Below the pieces are notes generated by a model. That model searched no databases. It was not told where the DNA came from and saw nothing but the letters and a program-made list of their open reading frames with translations. A stretch of DNA of 64,000 nt from Carboxylicivirga marina (lineage in GTDB: Bacteria > Bacteroidota > Bacteroidia > Bacteroidales > Marinilabiliaceae), in NCBI RefSeq assembly GCF_016612505.1, contig NZ_JAENRR010000016.1, positions 29,565 to 93,564 of the forward strand. Reading direction: 5' to 3'. Positions 25,914 through 35,212 of the stretch are shown piece after piece. Both the position numbers and the translations under genes were made by a program. How positions within the stretch are numbered: position 1 is the first letter of the stretch; each line of letters opens with the position of its first letter.

Positions 25914-26714
25914 ATGAAAGTTAATAAAATAGCTATAATTGGTGGTGGTAACTTAGGTACTGCCATCGCAAAGGGGTTATTGTCAAATGGTTTATTAAAA
26001 CCATCACAAATTACCATTACCAGGCGTCGTACTTCTTTATTGGCTGATTTTGCCGATAAAGGAGTTGTTGTTACTAAAGACAATAAAGCTGCTGCCAAAG
26101 GGGCCGATATTGTCTTTTTGGGTATAAAACCATATCAGTTAGAAGAGGTTGTAAAAGAAATTACAACAGAGTTGGCTGAGAATACATTGTTAATTTCTTT
26201 AGCTACAGGTGTTTCATCTGAACTAATTCAATCGTATTGCGGACTTAGTTTGCCAATATTCAGAGCTATGCCAAATACAGCCATTGAAATTGGGGAATCG
26301 ATGACGTGTATTTCGGCATATAATGCGACAGAAGAGCAGGAAGAGAAAGTCTTAAAACTGTTTTCAGAGATGGGACAGGCTTTAATAATTCCTGAAGAGT
26401 TAATGGCAGCATCTACCGTTTTGGCAGCTTGCGGAATTGCTTATGCCATGCGTTTTATACGTGCTGCTACACAAGGAGGGATAGAAATTGGTTTCGGATC
26501 GAAACTGGCGCTGCAAATTTCTGCTCAAACCATTAAGGGAGCTGCTGATTTATTAATTCAAAAAGGCACGCATCCCGAAGATGAAATTGATAAAGTTACC
26601 ACGCCTCGTGGTGTCACTATTTCCGGTCTTAATGAGATGGAGCATCAGGGTTTTAGCTCATCCTTAATTAAGGGCTTGCTGACGTCTTTTAATAAGATAG
26701 AAAACGGGAAATAG
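25914..26714 (+). CDS. proC: Pyrroline-5-carboxylate reductase
   Basis: This 266-residue protein has a Rossmann start IAIIGGGNLGTAIAKGLLSNGLL. It also has the P5CR segments VFLGIKPYQLEEVV, LPIFRAMPNTAIEIGES and the C-terminal signature region EIDKVTTPRGVTISGLNEMEHQGF. It performs the last step of proline synthesis. It is followed after 5 bp by proB, so proline synthesis is embedded in the arginine operon. The 102-bp gap before it contains a lone TAGGTTTG word (25847-25854), too weak to call a promoter. Confidence 0.94.
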   Translation: MKVNKIAIIGGGNLGTAIAKGLLSNGLLKPSQITITRRRTSLLADFADKGVVVTKDNKAAAKGADIVFLGIKPYQLEEVVKEITTELAENTLLISLATGVSSELIQSYCGLSLPIFRAMPNTAIEIGESMTCISAYNATEEQEEKVLKLFSEMGQALIIPEELMAASTVLAACGIAYAMRFIRAATQGGIEIGFGSKLALQISAQTIKGAADLLIQKGTHPEDEIDKVTTPRGVTISGLNEMEHQGFSSSLIKGLLTSFNKIENGK

Positions 26715-26719
26715 CAGCC

Positions 26720-27808
26720 ATGTACGATAAGATTTGTATTAAAATAGGTTCAAATGTATTGGCCAATTCAGAAGGAGGGCTTAATAAAAGTCGCATAAAT
26801 GAATTGGTGATGCAAATTGCACGCCTGCATCAGCAGGGAAAGAAGGTCGTGTTGGTTTCGTCAGGAGCTGTGGCGTCTGCCCGTGGTATTGTTGTGCCCG
26901 ATAAAAAAACAGATCGTGTTTCTCAGCGTCAGCTTTTGTCTTCTGTGGGGCAGGTTAAGCTAATGAATTTATATGCTCAGCTGTTTGATTTGCACGATAT
27001 TCAAATTGCCCAGGTGTTGGTAACAAAACAGGATTTTAGCACTCGTGAGCATTACCTTAATATGAAAAATTGCGTCAATGCCTTGTGGGAAAATGGCGTT
27101 TTGCCTATCGTCAATGAAAACGATGCGGTTTCGGTTACAGCTCTGATGTTCACCGATAATGATGAGCTAAGTGGCATGATGGCCTCAATGATGGGGTGTC
27201 AGGGCTTACTTATACTCTCTAATGTCGATGGTATTTATAATGGACATCCGAATGATGCTGGCGTTTCTGTTATCCCTGAGATTAGTGCTGAGGAAAAAGA
27301 TCTCGAACAATTTATTTCGGCCGCTAAATCAGATTTTGGTAGAGGCGGCATGTTAACCAAGTGTCGTGTAGCACAAAAATCAGCCATGTCGGGTATTAAT
27401 GTGCACATTGCTAATGGACAAAAAGAGGGTATCATTACTCGTTTAATGGAACAAGAACAAGTAGTAGAACATACGCACTTTAAGGCTGGTGAAGGTTATC
27501 CGGCCGTTAAACAATGGATTGCCTATTCTGAAGGTTTTGCCAAAGCAGAAGTAGTTATTAATGCAGGCGCGTTAACTGCGCTGTGTTCCAATAAAGCTGT
27601 TAGTCTGCTCTTGGCCGGTGTTACAAGTTTGCCAACTGACTTTGAAAAAGGAGATTTACTAAAAATAATGGATTCAGATAAACGTGTCATTGGGATTGGT
27701 CGGGCTGCATATGGTAAGACGAAGGCTGAAAAGCACCTGAGTGACAGTAAATATAAACCCTTGATTCATTATGATTACCTATATGTTTTCCCAGAGTTTT
27801 TGAGTTAA
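26720..27808 (+). CDS. proB: Glutamate 5-kinase
   Basis: This 362-residue protein has an amino-acid kinase domain: CIKIGSNVLAN at the start, KVVLVSSGAVASARG, PIVNENDAVSV and FGRGGMLTKCRVAQKSAMSGI. A C-terminal PUA-like domain covers about 275-355. It phosphorylates glutamate to the gamma-phosphate used by ProA and is normally feedback-inhibited by proline. The spacing to proC (5 bp) and proA (18 bp) indicates one transcript. Confidence 0.95.
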   Translation: MYDKICIKIGSNVLANSEGGLNKSRINELVMQIARLHQQGKKVVLVSSGAVASARGIVVPDKKTDRVSQRQLLSSVGQVKLMNLYAQLFDLHDIQIAQVLVTKQDFSTREHYLNMKNCVNALWENGVLPIVNENDAVSVTALMFTDNDELSGMMASMMGCQGLLILSNVDGIYNGHPNDAGVSVIPEISAEEKDLEQFISAAKSDFGRGGMLTKCRVAQKSAMSGINVHIANGQKEGIITRLMEQEQVVEHTHFKAGEGYPAVKQWIAYSEGFAKAEVVINAGALTALCSNKAVSLLLAGVTSLPTDFEKGDLLKIMDSDKRVIGIGRAAYGKTKAEKHLSDSKYKPLIHYDYLYVFPEFLS

Positions 27809-27826
27809 TAAGCAAATCCTATCATC

Positions 27827-29074
27827 ATGTATGAATCCTATTTTCAAAAAGTAAAGGAAGCTTCTCGTGGTCTGTTACGATTGCGTGATGAGCAGGTGTC
27901 TTCCATTCTTAAATCACTAGCCAAGGAGCTTTGTCTTGCAAAAGATTCAATAATAGACGCCAATAAGATTGATTTAGAACGTATGTCAGTCGAAGATCCT
28001 AAATATGATCGACTGAAATTAACAAAAGAACGCATAGAGGCTATAGCTGATGATGTTGAAAACGTAGCAACTCTGCCTTGCCCTGTTGGGGAAGTGTTGG
28101 AGAAAAAAACATTATCAAATGGTCTTGAATTGGAGAAAAGGCGTGTGGCACTTGGTGTTGTAGGTGTTATTTATGAAGCGCGCCCCAATGTGACCATTGA
28201 TGTATTTTCATTGTGTTTGCGTTCGGGTAATGCCTGTGTACTCAAAGGCGGAAGTGATGCTGAAAACAGCAATGCTGTATTGGTGGATATTATTCGAAAT
28301 GTTTTAGAAAAGCATCAGGTGAGTGTTGATGTTGTACAGTTATTACCTGCAGATAGGAAGGCGACTGATGAATTAATGAATGCAGTTGCTTATGTGGATG
28401 TATTGATTCCACGTGGTTCACAGGGATTAATTAATGCCGTGCGCGATAATGCTAAACTTCCGGTTATTGAAACAGGTGCTGGTATTGTGCATACTTATTT
28501 TGATGTATCTGGAGATCTTGATATTGGACAGCAGGTTGTGTTAAACGCAAAAACAAGGCGGGTGAGTGTTTGTAATGCCTTGGATTGTCTGGTACTTCAC
28601 CAGAGTCGATTGAGTGATTTGCCAGTGCTAATTCATGCTATGGCTAAGGAGCATGTTGAAGTATTTGCCGATGATAAAGCTTATCAGAAATTAAAAGGAT
28701 TATATCCTGATGAATTATTACATCAAGCCACAGCTGAAGATTTCGGAACGGAATTTCTATCCTTAAAACTATCAATTAAAACGGTTGAAGATTTTGAATC
28801 GGCACTTAACCATATTTACCAATATAGTTCAAAGCACAGTGAGGCAATTATTGCTGAAGATGCTGCTGTAATTGAGCGATACCTTAATGAAGTGGATGCA
28901 GCAGCTGTTTATGTTAATGCAAGCACTGCTTTTACCGATGGCGCACAGTTTGGTTTAGGTGCTGAAATTGGAATAAGCACCCAAAAGCTACATGCTCGCG
29001 GGCCAATGGGCTTACGGGAGTTAACTTCATATAAATGGATAATTAAAGGTCAGGGACAGGTACGTCCTGCTTAG
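27827..29074 (+). CDS. proA: Gamma-glutamyl phosphate reductase
   Basis: This 415-residue protein of the aldehyde dehydrogenase superfamily has [67 protein letters not shown] and a ProA-type C-terminus ([24 protein letters not shown]). The catalytic Cys is probably that of [11 protein letters not shown]. It converts gamma-glutamyl phosphate to glutamate semialdehyde. It is the last of the three proline genes, and the transcarbamylase gene follows 48 bp later. Confidence 0.96.
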   Translation: MYESYFQKVKEASRGLLRLRDEQVSSILKSLAKELCLAKDSIIDANKIDLERMSVEDPKYDRLKLTKERIEAIADDVENVATLPCPVGEVLEKKTLSNGLELEKRRVALGVVGVIYEARPNVTIDVFSLCLRSGNACVLKGGSDAENSNAVLVDIIRNVLEKHQVSVDVVQLLPADRKATDELMNAVAYVDVLIPRGSQGLINAVRDNAKLPVIETGAGIVHTYFDVSGDLDIGQQVVLNAKTRRVSVCNALDCLVLHQSRLSDLPVLIHAMAKEHVEVFADDKAYQKLKGLYPDELLHQATAEDFGTEFLSLKLSIKTVEDFESALNHIYQYSSKHSEAIIAEDAAVIERYLNEVDAAAVYVNASTAFTDGAQFGLGAEIGISTQKLHARGPMGLRELTSYKWIIKGQGQVRPA

Positions 29075-29122
29075 AATTGAATAACTGCATTGTTCCATAA
29101 CTGATTACTTGAAACGAATAAA

Positions 29123-30073
29123 ATGAAACGATTCTTAACAGTAAACGATATTGGCGATTTAGATGTTGCTCTCAAAGAGGCGGCTGAGGTCAAGAAAAAT
29201 CCATATGCTTTTGATGCTTTGGGTAAAAACAAAACCATCATATTAATATTTTTCAATTCGAGCCTTCGCACGCGTTTGAGTACGCAAAAAGCAGCTATGA
29301 ACCTGGGCATGAATGTGATTGTTCTGGATGTTAATAAGGATGGCTGGAAGTTGGAAACGGAGTTTGGTGTCATTATGGATGGTGATAAACCTGAGCATTT
29401 GCGCGAAGCAGTGCCGGTTATAGGTCGCTATTGTGATATAATTGCCGTGCGTTCTTTTGCTTCTTTTGAAGATAAAAAAGCTGATTACGAAGAGCAGATT
29501 TTGTCTCAGTTTATTGAATTTGCAGGTGTTCCGGTAATCAGTATGGAGTCAGCTACACGTCATCCATTACAAGCTTTTGCCGATTTATTCACGATTGAAG
29601 AACACAAGAATAAAGAACGACCAAAAGTGGTATTGACATGGGCACCACATCCCCGTGCATTGCCTCAGGCGGTCCCTAATTCCTTTGTAGAGTGGATGAA
29701 AGAAGCTAATGTGGATTTGGTGGTGACACACCCTGAAGGATACGAGTTAGCACCAGAATTTTCTGATGGTGTCACTGTTGAGTACAATCAGAAAAAAGCT
29801 TTTGAGAATGCAGATTTTATCTATGCTAAAAACTGGGCATCTTATTCTGACTATGGACAAATTTTGAGTCAGGATAAAAGCTGGACGGTTGATGAGGAGA
29901 AAATGGACTTAACTAATAATGCCAGGTTTATGCATTGCTTGCCCGTTCGTCGTAACATGATTGTGAGCGATGCGGTAATTGATAGTGAAAATAGCATTGT
30001 GATAGATGAAGCTGCCAATAGGGTGGTATCAGCTCAGCTTGTGATTAAACGTATGTTAGAATCTTTAAAATAA
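29123..30073 (+). CDS. argF': N-succinyl-L-ornithine transcarbamylase (ArgF')
   Basis: This 316-residue protein belongs to the aspartate/ornithine transcarbamylase family but with the unusual Bacteroides-type pattern. It has FFNSSLRTRLSTQKAA as the carbamoyl-phosphate loop (instead of STRT), MDGDKPEHLREAV, FMHCLPVRRNM and TWAPHPRALPQAVP. Residue 90 by count is Pro, in DGDKP. Pro90 distinguishes the succinylornithine enzyme of Bacteroides fragilis from the Glu-bearing acetylornithine enzyme of Xanthomonas. The protein is therefore predicted to carbamoylate N-succinylornithine. It sits between proA and argB. Confidence 0.9.
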   Translation: MKRFLTVNDIGDLDVALKEAAEVKKNPYAFDALGKNKTIILIFFNSSLRTRLSTQKAAMNLGMNVIVLDVNKDGWKLETEFGVIMDGDKPEHLREAVPVIGRYCDIIAVRSFASFEDKKADYEEQILSQFIEFAGVPVISMESATRHPLQAFADLFTIEEHKNKERPKVVLTWAPHPRALPQAVPNSFVEWMKEANVDLVVTHPEGYELAPEFSDGVTVEYNQKKAFENADFIYAKNWASYSDYGQILSQDKSWTVDEEKMDLTNNARFMHCLPVRRNMIVSDAVIDSENSIVIDEAANRVVSAQLVIKRMLESLK

Positions 30074-30077
30074 AGCT

Positions 30078-30860
30078 ATGCACGATAGATTAACAATTGT
30101 AAAGGTTGGTGGTAAAGTAGTTGAAGAACTTGATTCTTTAAAGGCTTTTATTAAAGATTTTGCCAGTATTGCCGGGCAAAAAATATTGGTGCACGGAGGT
30201 GGTCGTTCGGCTACTGCAATAGCTCAGCAATTGGGTTTGGAAACAAAAATGGTTGAAGGTCGACGCATTACCGATCAGAACATGCTGGATGTTGTTGTGA
30301 TGGTTTATGGCGGGTTGGTCAATAAAAATATTGTGGCTCAGTTACAGGCCTTAAATAAGCAAGCTGTGGGTCTAACTGGTGCTGATTTAGATTTGGTTAG
30401 AGCTGTTAAGCGACCGGTGAAAGATATTGATTATGGTTATGCTGGAGACGTAACTGGAGTCAATACTGAGCAAATAGAAGATCTCATTAAGAATGGGGTG
30501 ATTCCTGTTGTAGCGCCACTAACGCACGATGGTAAGGGGCAGATGTTAAATACCAATGCTGATACAATGGCAGCAGAGCTGGCTAAGGCTTTTGCTTCCG
30601 TTTTTAGGGTGTCATTGGTGTATTGTTTCGAAAAGAAAGGGGTGCTGTCGAATCCTGCAGACGATGATTCGCTTATCGCAAATCTATCATACGAAATGTT
30701 TGATGAATACAAAGAGTCTGGTGTTATCAACGATGGCATGGTGCCAAAGTTGGATAATGGATTTGCGGCATTAAAACGTGGCGTTTCGGAGGTGTTTATA
30801 ACAAATATAAAAGGATTGAGCAGTGGTTTGTCATCCGGAACACTGTTGTCGTTAGATTAA
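30078..30860 (+). CDS. argB: N-acylglutamate kinase
   Basis: This 260-residue amino-acid kinase fold protein has TIVKVGGKVVEE (phosphate-binding Lys) and ILVHGGGRSATAIAQQLG. It also has VGLTGADLDLVRAVKR, PLTHDGKGQMLNTNADTMAAELAKA and MVPKLDNGFAALKRGV. It phosphorylates the acylated glutamate in arginine synthesis. It lies 4 bp after argF' and 4 bp before the deacylase, so it is tightly co-translated. It is shorter than the arginine-inhibited hexameric forms, which have an extra N-terminal helix. Confidence 0.94.
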   Translation: MHDRLTIVKVGGKVVEELDSLKAFIKDFASIAGQKILVHGGGRSATAIAQQLGLETKMVEGRRITDQNMLDVVVMVYGGLVNKNIVAQLQALNKQAVGLTGADLDLVRAVKRPVKDIDYGYAGDVTGVNTEQIEDLIKNGVIPVVAPLTHDGKGQMLNTNADTMAAELAKAFASVFRVSLVYCFEKKGVLSNPADDDSLIANLSYEMFDEYKESGVINDGMVPKLDNGFAALKRGVSEVFITNIKGLSSGLSSGTLLSLD

Positions 30861-30864
30861 AATC

Positions 30865-31935
30865 ATGGAAGAAAAGCAAATTAAATATACCAACGAAGCT
30901 ATTGAATTGCTCGTTCGGCTAATACAAATACAATCTTTTAGTCGCGAAGAAAATGATGTGGCGAACGCAATGGCTGATTACCTCACGCATAATGGATTAA
31001 GCGTGCAGCGTCAGGGCAATAATGTGTGGTGTTGGGCTAAGGAAAAGGATAATAACAAGCCAACAATTCTGTTTAACTCACATTTAGACACTGTTAGGCC
31101 ATCTTCAAAATGGACCTATGATCCTTTTGGAGCCACTGTAGAAGGTGATAAATTAACCGGATTGGGTAGCAATGATGCAGGCGGTCCTTTGGTTGCTCTG
31201 ATGGCAACTTTTTTATGTTTGAAGGATGAAGATTTACCATATAACCTGGTTTTTGCCGCTACGGCAGAAGAAGAGATCTCCGGAGCCAATGGTGTTGCAT
31301 CGATATTGTCTGAATTGGGAAAGGTTGATTTGGGTATTGTAGGTGAACCGACTCAAATGCAGATGGCTGTCGCAGAGAAAGGTTTGATGGTGCTGGATTG
31401 TGAATCGCACGGCAAAACGGGGCATGCAGCACGAAATGAAGGAGAAAATGCTTTGTACAAAGCCATGCAGGATATTGAGTGGTTTCGTTCATACAAGTTT
31501 GATAAGGTGTCGCCACATCTAGGTGCTGTTAAAATGACAGTTACACAAGTAGAGTGCGGCAGTCAGCATAATGTGGTGCCTGATTCATGTCGTTTTGTTG
31601 TGGATGTGCGCCTAAATGAGTGTTATAGTAATAAAGAGCTTCATCAAGTCATTGAAAGTAATGTCGATTGCGATGTGAATCCACGCTCTTTTCGCTTGAA
31701 TAGTTCATTTATTCCAATGGAACACCCTTTGGTTAAACGTGGAATTGAACTAGGATTATCGCACTATGGTTCTCCAACAACATCCGATCAGGCAGTGATG
31801 GATTTTACAAGCATAAAAATGGGTTGTGGCGATTCAGCTCGTTCACACACCCCCGATGAGTATATTCTCCTGTCTGAAATAAGGGAGGGAATAGATATTT
31901 ATCTGAAACTTCTAAAGGACTTAGATATTAGATAG
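30865..31935 (+). CDS. M20 metallopeptidase, N-acylcitrulline/ornithine deacylase (ArgE-like)
   Basis: This 356-residue M20 family protein has the metal-binding motif FNSHLDTVRPS, GSNDAGGPLVAL and the catalytic pair ATAEEEISG (general base Glu). A dimerisation domain and C-terminal GCGDSARSHTPDEYI metal His follow. In this pathway the transcarbamylase acts on the acylated ornithine, so the deacylase should release the acyl group from N-acyl (probably succinyl) citrulline rather than ornithine. That assignment is inferred from context. The 190 bp after its stop contain the argH promoter region. Confidence 0.85.
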   Translation: MEEKQIKYTNEAIELLVRLIQIQSFSREENDVANAMADYLTHNGLSVQRQGNNVWCWAKEKDNNKPTILFNSHLDTVRPSSKWTYDPFGATVEGDKLTGLGSNDAGGPLVALMATFLCLKDEDLPYNLVFAATAEEEISGANGVASILSELGKVDLGIVGEPTQMQMAVAEKGLMVLDCESHGKTGHAARNEGENALYKAMQDIEWFRSYKFDKVSPHLGAVKMTVTQVECGSQHNVVPDSCRFVVDVRLNECYSNKELHQVIESNVDCDVNPRSFRLNSSFIPMEHPLVKRGIELGLSHYGSPTTSDQAVMDFTSIKMGCGDSARSHTPDEYILLSEIREGIDIYLKLLKDLDIR

Positions 31936-32002
31936 TTTTAAGGATATAAGTTGTTTATATACAATCAAAATAATGACAAAAGTCATGTAAAGTTGATAAA
32001 AG

Positions 32003-32016
32003 TGTATAATTATAAA
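32003..32016. promoter_or_regulatory. Candidate ArgR site upstream of argH
   Basis: TGTATAATTATAAA lies 12 bp upstream of a TATATTTG -7 box. It differs from the argR operator core TGTATAAATATACA at three positions. Its location would let ArgR compete with RNA polymerase. Confidence 0.42.
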
Positions 32017-32027
32017 TAAAAAGTGAA

Positions 32028-32035
32028 TATATTTG
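32028..32035 (+). promoter_or_regulatory. Putative -7 box of argH-gltA
   Basis: TATATTTG matches TAnnTTTG, 90 bp before the argH ATG. No good TTG stands at 19 bp upstream, where the ArgR-like site lies instead. This suggests argH and citrate synthase can be transcribed separately from the long operon. Confidence 0.5.
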
Positions 32036-32125
32036 CCAATTCGAAAGATGGAGGTTTTTATTTCTTTCAGATAGTAACTCTCCTTGGTTGGTGATTAAGA
32101 TTGTTAACAATTAAAGAGTTAAGGT

Positions 32126-33457
32126 ATGAAGTTATGGGATAAAGGAACTTCCGTTGATAAACGAATTGAGGAATTCACCGTCGGACGCGACCGTGAGCTG
32201 GATGTTTTTCTGGCGCCTTTCGACATTTTGGGAACCATGGCGCACATTACCATGCTTGAAAGTGTTGGTCTTTTAGAGAAGAGTGAACTGGATGTTCTTT
32301 TGCTAGAATTAAAGTCTTTATATAAGAATTCACTTGGAGAAAACTTCAAAATTGAGGACGGTATTGAGGATGTGCACTCGCAGGTTGAACTAATGCTAAC
32401 CCGCAAATTGGGAGATGTAGGAAAAAAAGTACACAGTGGTCGTTCACGTAACGATCAGGTACTTCTCGACCTGAAATTGTATACTCGTCATCGTATTGAG
32501 GAGTTGGTTAAAGCCATCGATAAACTGTTTATTGTGCTTCAACAAAAGAGTGAAGAACAAAAGTCGGTTTTGATTCCAGGTTATACACACCTTCAAGTGG
32601 CTATGCCATCATCCTTTGGTGTTTGGTTTGGTGCCTTTGCCGAAAGTTTGGCCGATGACTTGTTATTGATGCAGGCAGCCTGGCGGACAGCCAATCAAAA
32701 CCCTTTGGGTACTGCAGCTGGTTATGGCTCTTCATTTCCATTAAATAGAACAATGACGACGGAGTTGTTGGGCTTTGAGGATTTGAATTATAACGTTGGT
32801 TATGCACAAATGGCACGCGGTAAGATGGAACGAACTGTTGCTTATGCCATGTCATCTGTAGCGCAAACGATAGGGAAATTAGCAGTTGATGGATGTTTAT
32901 TTACAAGTCAGAACTTTGGATTTTTAAAGTTGCCAGATGAGTTAACAACTGGTTCGAGTATTATGCCCCATAAAAAGAATCCAGATGTGTTTGAATTACT
33001 TCGGGCACATTGCAATAAGTTGCAGGCATTACCAGAATCCATTGGCATGATTACAGCCAATTTACCAACGGGGTATTTCAGGGACTTGCAGTTGATAAAA
33101 GAGGTGTTTATGCCTGCATTTGATGAATTACTCGACTGTTTGGAGATTGCCACTTTTGCCATTGAAAATATCGATGTGAAAACGGATGTGATGGAGGATA
33201 ACAAGTATAAATTGGCATTCAGTGTTGAAGAAGTAAATAAGTTGGTATTAAGTGGTGTGCCATTTAGGGATGCCTATAAGCAAGTTGGTTTAGCAATTGA
33301 AGCAGGCCAGTTTGAAACAGATTACCAGGTTAATCACACGCATGAAGGTTCTGTCGGTAATTTGTGTAATGATAAGATTGAACGAAAAAAGAATAAGATA
33401 ATTAAGGAATTTGGTTTTGAAAAGGTGACTGAGGTCATTCAAAACTTATTAAAATAA
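32126..33457 (+). CDS. argH: Argininosuccinate lyase
   Basis: This 443-residue fumarase/aspartase superfamily protein has KVHSGRSRNDQVLLDLKLY, IPGYTHLQVAMPSSFG and the signature GSSIMPHKKNPDVFELLRA with the catalytic Ser in the flexible loop. It splits argininosuccinate into arginine and fumarate. It carries its own promoter region and is followed after 7 bp by citrate synthase. Confidence 0.95.
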   Translation: MKLWDKGTSVDKRIEEFTVGRDRELDVFLAPFDILGTMAHITMLESVGLLEKSELDVLLLELKSLYKNSLGENFKIEDGIEDVHSQVELMLTRKLGDVGKKVHSGRSRNDQVLLDLKLYTRHRIEELVKAIDKLFIVLQQKSEEQKSVLIPGYTHLQVAMPSSFGVWFGAFAESLADDLLLMQAAWRTANQNPLGTAAGYGSSFPLNRTMTTELLGFEDLNYNVGYAQMARGKMERTVAYAMSSVAQTIGKLAVDGCLFTSQNFGFLKLPDELTTGSSIMPHKKNPDVFELLRAHCNKLQALPESIGMITANLPTGYFRDLQLIKEVFMPAFDELLDCLEIATFAIENIDVKTDVMEDNKYKLAFSVEEVNKLVLSGVPFRDAYKQVGLAIEAGQFETDYQVNHTHEGSVGNLCNDKIERKKNKIIKEFGFEKVTEVIQNLLK

Positions 33458-33464
33458 ACAACAT

Positions 33465-34805
33465 ATGGCAATATTTGAGAAATTGGCAAAGGATGCAGTG
33501 GTATCCAGTGATATTGATAAGACATTGTTTGATGAATACAGTGTGAAGCGAGGATTGCGTAATGCCGATTTTTCTGGAGTACTAGTAGGCTTAACAACCA
33601 TCGGTGATGTAGAGGGTTATGACAAAGTAGATGGAAAGCTTGTCCCAAAAGACGGAAAGCTGTTTTACCGGGGTGTAGAGCTTAAGGATTTGGCCAAAGG
33701 CTTTCAATCGGCCGGGCGACATGGATTCGAAGAAACAGCATATTTGCTCTTGTCTGGACAATTGCCAAGTGTCGAAGAACTAAATGCATTTACAGCTGAG
33801 TTAGAGCTGGAGCGTCATTTGCCGCCATTCTTTTCAAAAAATATGATTCTTTCGCTTCGTGGGAGAGATATTATGAATATGCTGGCACGTTCGGTTCTGG
33901 GACTTTATACTGCTGACGAAAAAGCTGAGGATTTATCGCCTGAAAATTTGATTCAGCAGTCGATAAGTTTGATTGCTAAGTTTCCCGTGATTGTGGCTTA
34001 CTCCTATTTCGGAATGCGTCATTCGTACCAAAAGAAATCATTGGTTATTCGTCACCCACAACCGCATTTGAGTACAGCCGAGAACTTCTTGTATATGCTC
34101 AAAGGTGATAATTACACGCAGTTAGAAGCCGATTTGCTGGATTTATCATTAGTGATACATGCCGAGCATGGAGGTGGTAATAATTCATCGTTTACAACAC
34201 GTGTGGTTAGTTCGGCACAAACCGATACTTACTCAGCCATTGCGGCAGCATTAGGTTCACTTAAAGGAGGTCTTCACGGAGGTGCCAACCTGAAAGTGAT
34301 GGACATGATGGAGAATATTAAGGTCAATGTGAAAGATTGGCGCGATGAGAAAGAAATTAAAGCGTATTTACTTAAGCTTTTAAATAAAGAGGCGTTTGAT
34401 AATACAGGTAAGATATACGGAATTGGTCACGCTATTTATACTAATTCGGATCCTCGTGCTGTATTATTAAAAGAAAAAGCCGAAGCTTTGGCCGTCGAAA
34501 AAGGGCGTGTTGATGAATTTCATCTATATGCCGCTATTGAGCGATTGGCGCCTCAGGTATTTTATGATTTTAAAGGTGCTAATGCCAAAGTGATTTGTGC
34601 CAATGTCGATTTTTACAGTGGATTTGTATATGAGTGCTTACAGATTCCGAAAGAGATTTACACACCTATTTTCGCGGTTTCGCGTATAGCAGGATGGTGT
34701 GCGCATCGCATCGAAGAAGTTACTTTTTCGAGTAAACGTATTATTCGTCCAGCCTATAAAAATGTATCAGAAAGACACGATTATATAGCATTAGACAATA
34801 GATAG
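33465..34805 (+). CDS. gltA: Citrate synthase
   Basis: This 446-residue citrate synthase has GLHGGANLKVMDMM (catalytic His), GIGHAIYTNSDPRA (second His) and CANVDFYSGFVYECL (catalytic Asp). The N-terminal extension of about 60 residues and the segment LFYRGVELKDLAKGF are typical of this group. It condenses acetyl-CoA with oxaloacetate, leading to 2-oxoglutarate and hence to glutamate, the precursor of arginine and proline. Its place 7 bp after argH fits that supply role. A terminator follows at 34834-34877. Confidence 0.94.
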   Translation: MAIFEKLAKDAVVSSDIDKTLFDEYSVKRGLRNADFSGVLVGLTTIGDVEGYDKVDGKLVPKDGKLFYRGVELKDLAKGFQSAGRHGFEETAYLLLSGQLPSVEELNAFTAELELERHLPPFFSKNMILSLRGRDIMNMLARSVLGLYTADEKAEDLSPENLIQQSISLIAKFPVIVAYSYFGMRHSYQKKSLVIRHPQPHLSTAENFLYMLKGDNYTQLEADLLDLSLVIHAEHGGGNNSSFTTRVVSSAQTDTYSAIAAALGSLKGGLHGGANLKVMDMMENIKVNVKDWRDEKEIKAYLLKLLNKEAFDNTGKIYGIGHAIYTNSDPRAVLLKEKAEALAVEKGRVDEFHLYAAIERLAPQVFYDFKGANAKVICANVDFYSGFVYECLQIPKEIYTPIFAVSRIAGWCAHRIEEVTFSSKRIIRPAYKNVSERHDYIALDNR

Positions 34806-34833
34806 ATATTAAGAGTTTTTGTTGATTGGGTAT

Positions 34834-34877
34834 GAGGGACCGTTGCATGGGGGAGATTTGCATGGTCCCTCTTTTTT
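34834..34877 (+). terminator. Intrinsic terminator after citrate synthase
   Basis: GAGGGACC and GGTCCCTC form an 8-bp stem, extended by GCATG words in the loop, and are followed by TTTTTT. It closes the argR-to-gltA gene run. Confidence 0.8.
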
Positions 34878-34927
34878 GTTGTTATAATCTTTTTCCTGGT
34901 TGTGAATTTTGGAAAAGTTAAAGGCTC

Positions 34928-35051
34928 ATCTGAAAATTGATGAGAATTCCGGATGATGCTTAAGGACAGATCTGTAAACCGATGAGGGTTTCGTACAATG
35001 TTTAGTGCAAATCTGAAAACCGATACATGTTCCGAATGATTTTAGACAATC
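34928..35051. repeat. Three degenerate 41-42-bp tandem repeats
   Basis: Units at 34928-34969, 34970-35010 and 35011-35051 each start ATCTGaAAACCGATgA and continue with TTCCG and GATGnTTTAG-like words. They are non-coding and lie between the gltA terminator and the carA control region. The period of 41-42 bp is about four helical turns. Confidence 0.65.
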
Positions 35052-35096
35052 ATTCAACTTTTCAACTCAGCAACTTCTCAAAAAACACTAAAAACG

Positions 35097-35110
35097 TGCA
35101 TACATATACA
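35097..35110. promoter_or_regulatory. Candidate ArgR site upstream of carA
   Basis: TGCATACATATACA matches the argR palindrome core TGTATAAATATACA at 12 of 14 positions. It lies about 70 bp upstream of the carA -7 box. Control of carbamoyl phosphate supply by arginine would be expected. Confidence 0.45.
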
Positions 35111-35160
35111 GCGGATTAAAATATATGTAATAAATATGCAAACAAAGCTTAAAAATTCGC

Positions 35161-35187
35161 TTGGGATATAAATAATTATTACATTTG
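35161..35187 (+). promoter_or_regulatory. Putative carA promoter
   Basis: TTG (35161-35163) and TACATTTG (35180-35187) are separated by 16 bp, slightly short of the usual 19. The leader to the ATG at 35282 is about 85 nt and contains a terminator-like hairpin. Confidence 0.55.
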
Positions 35188-35212
35188 TGCCGCATAAGGG
35201 AAGCCTTGTGCA

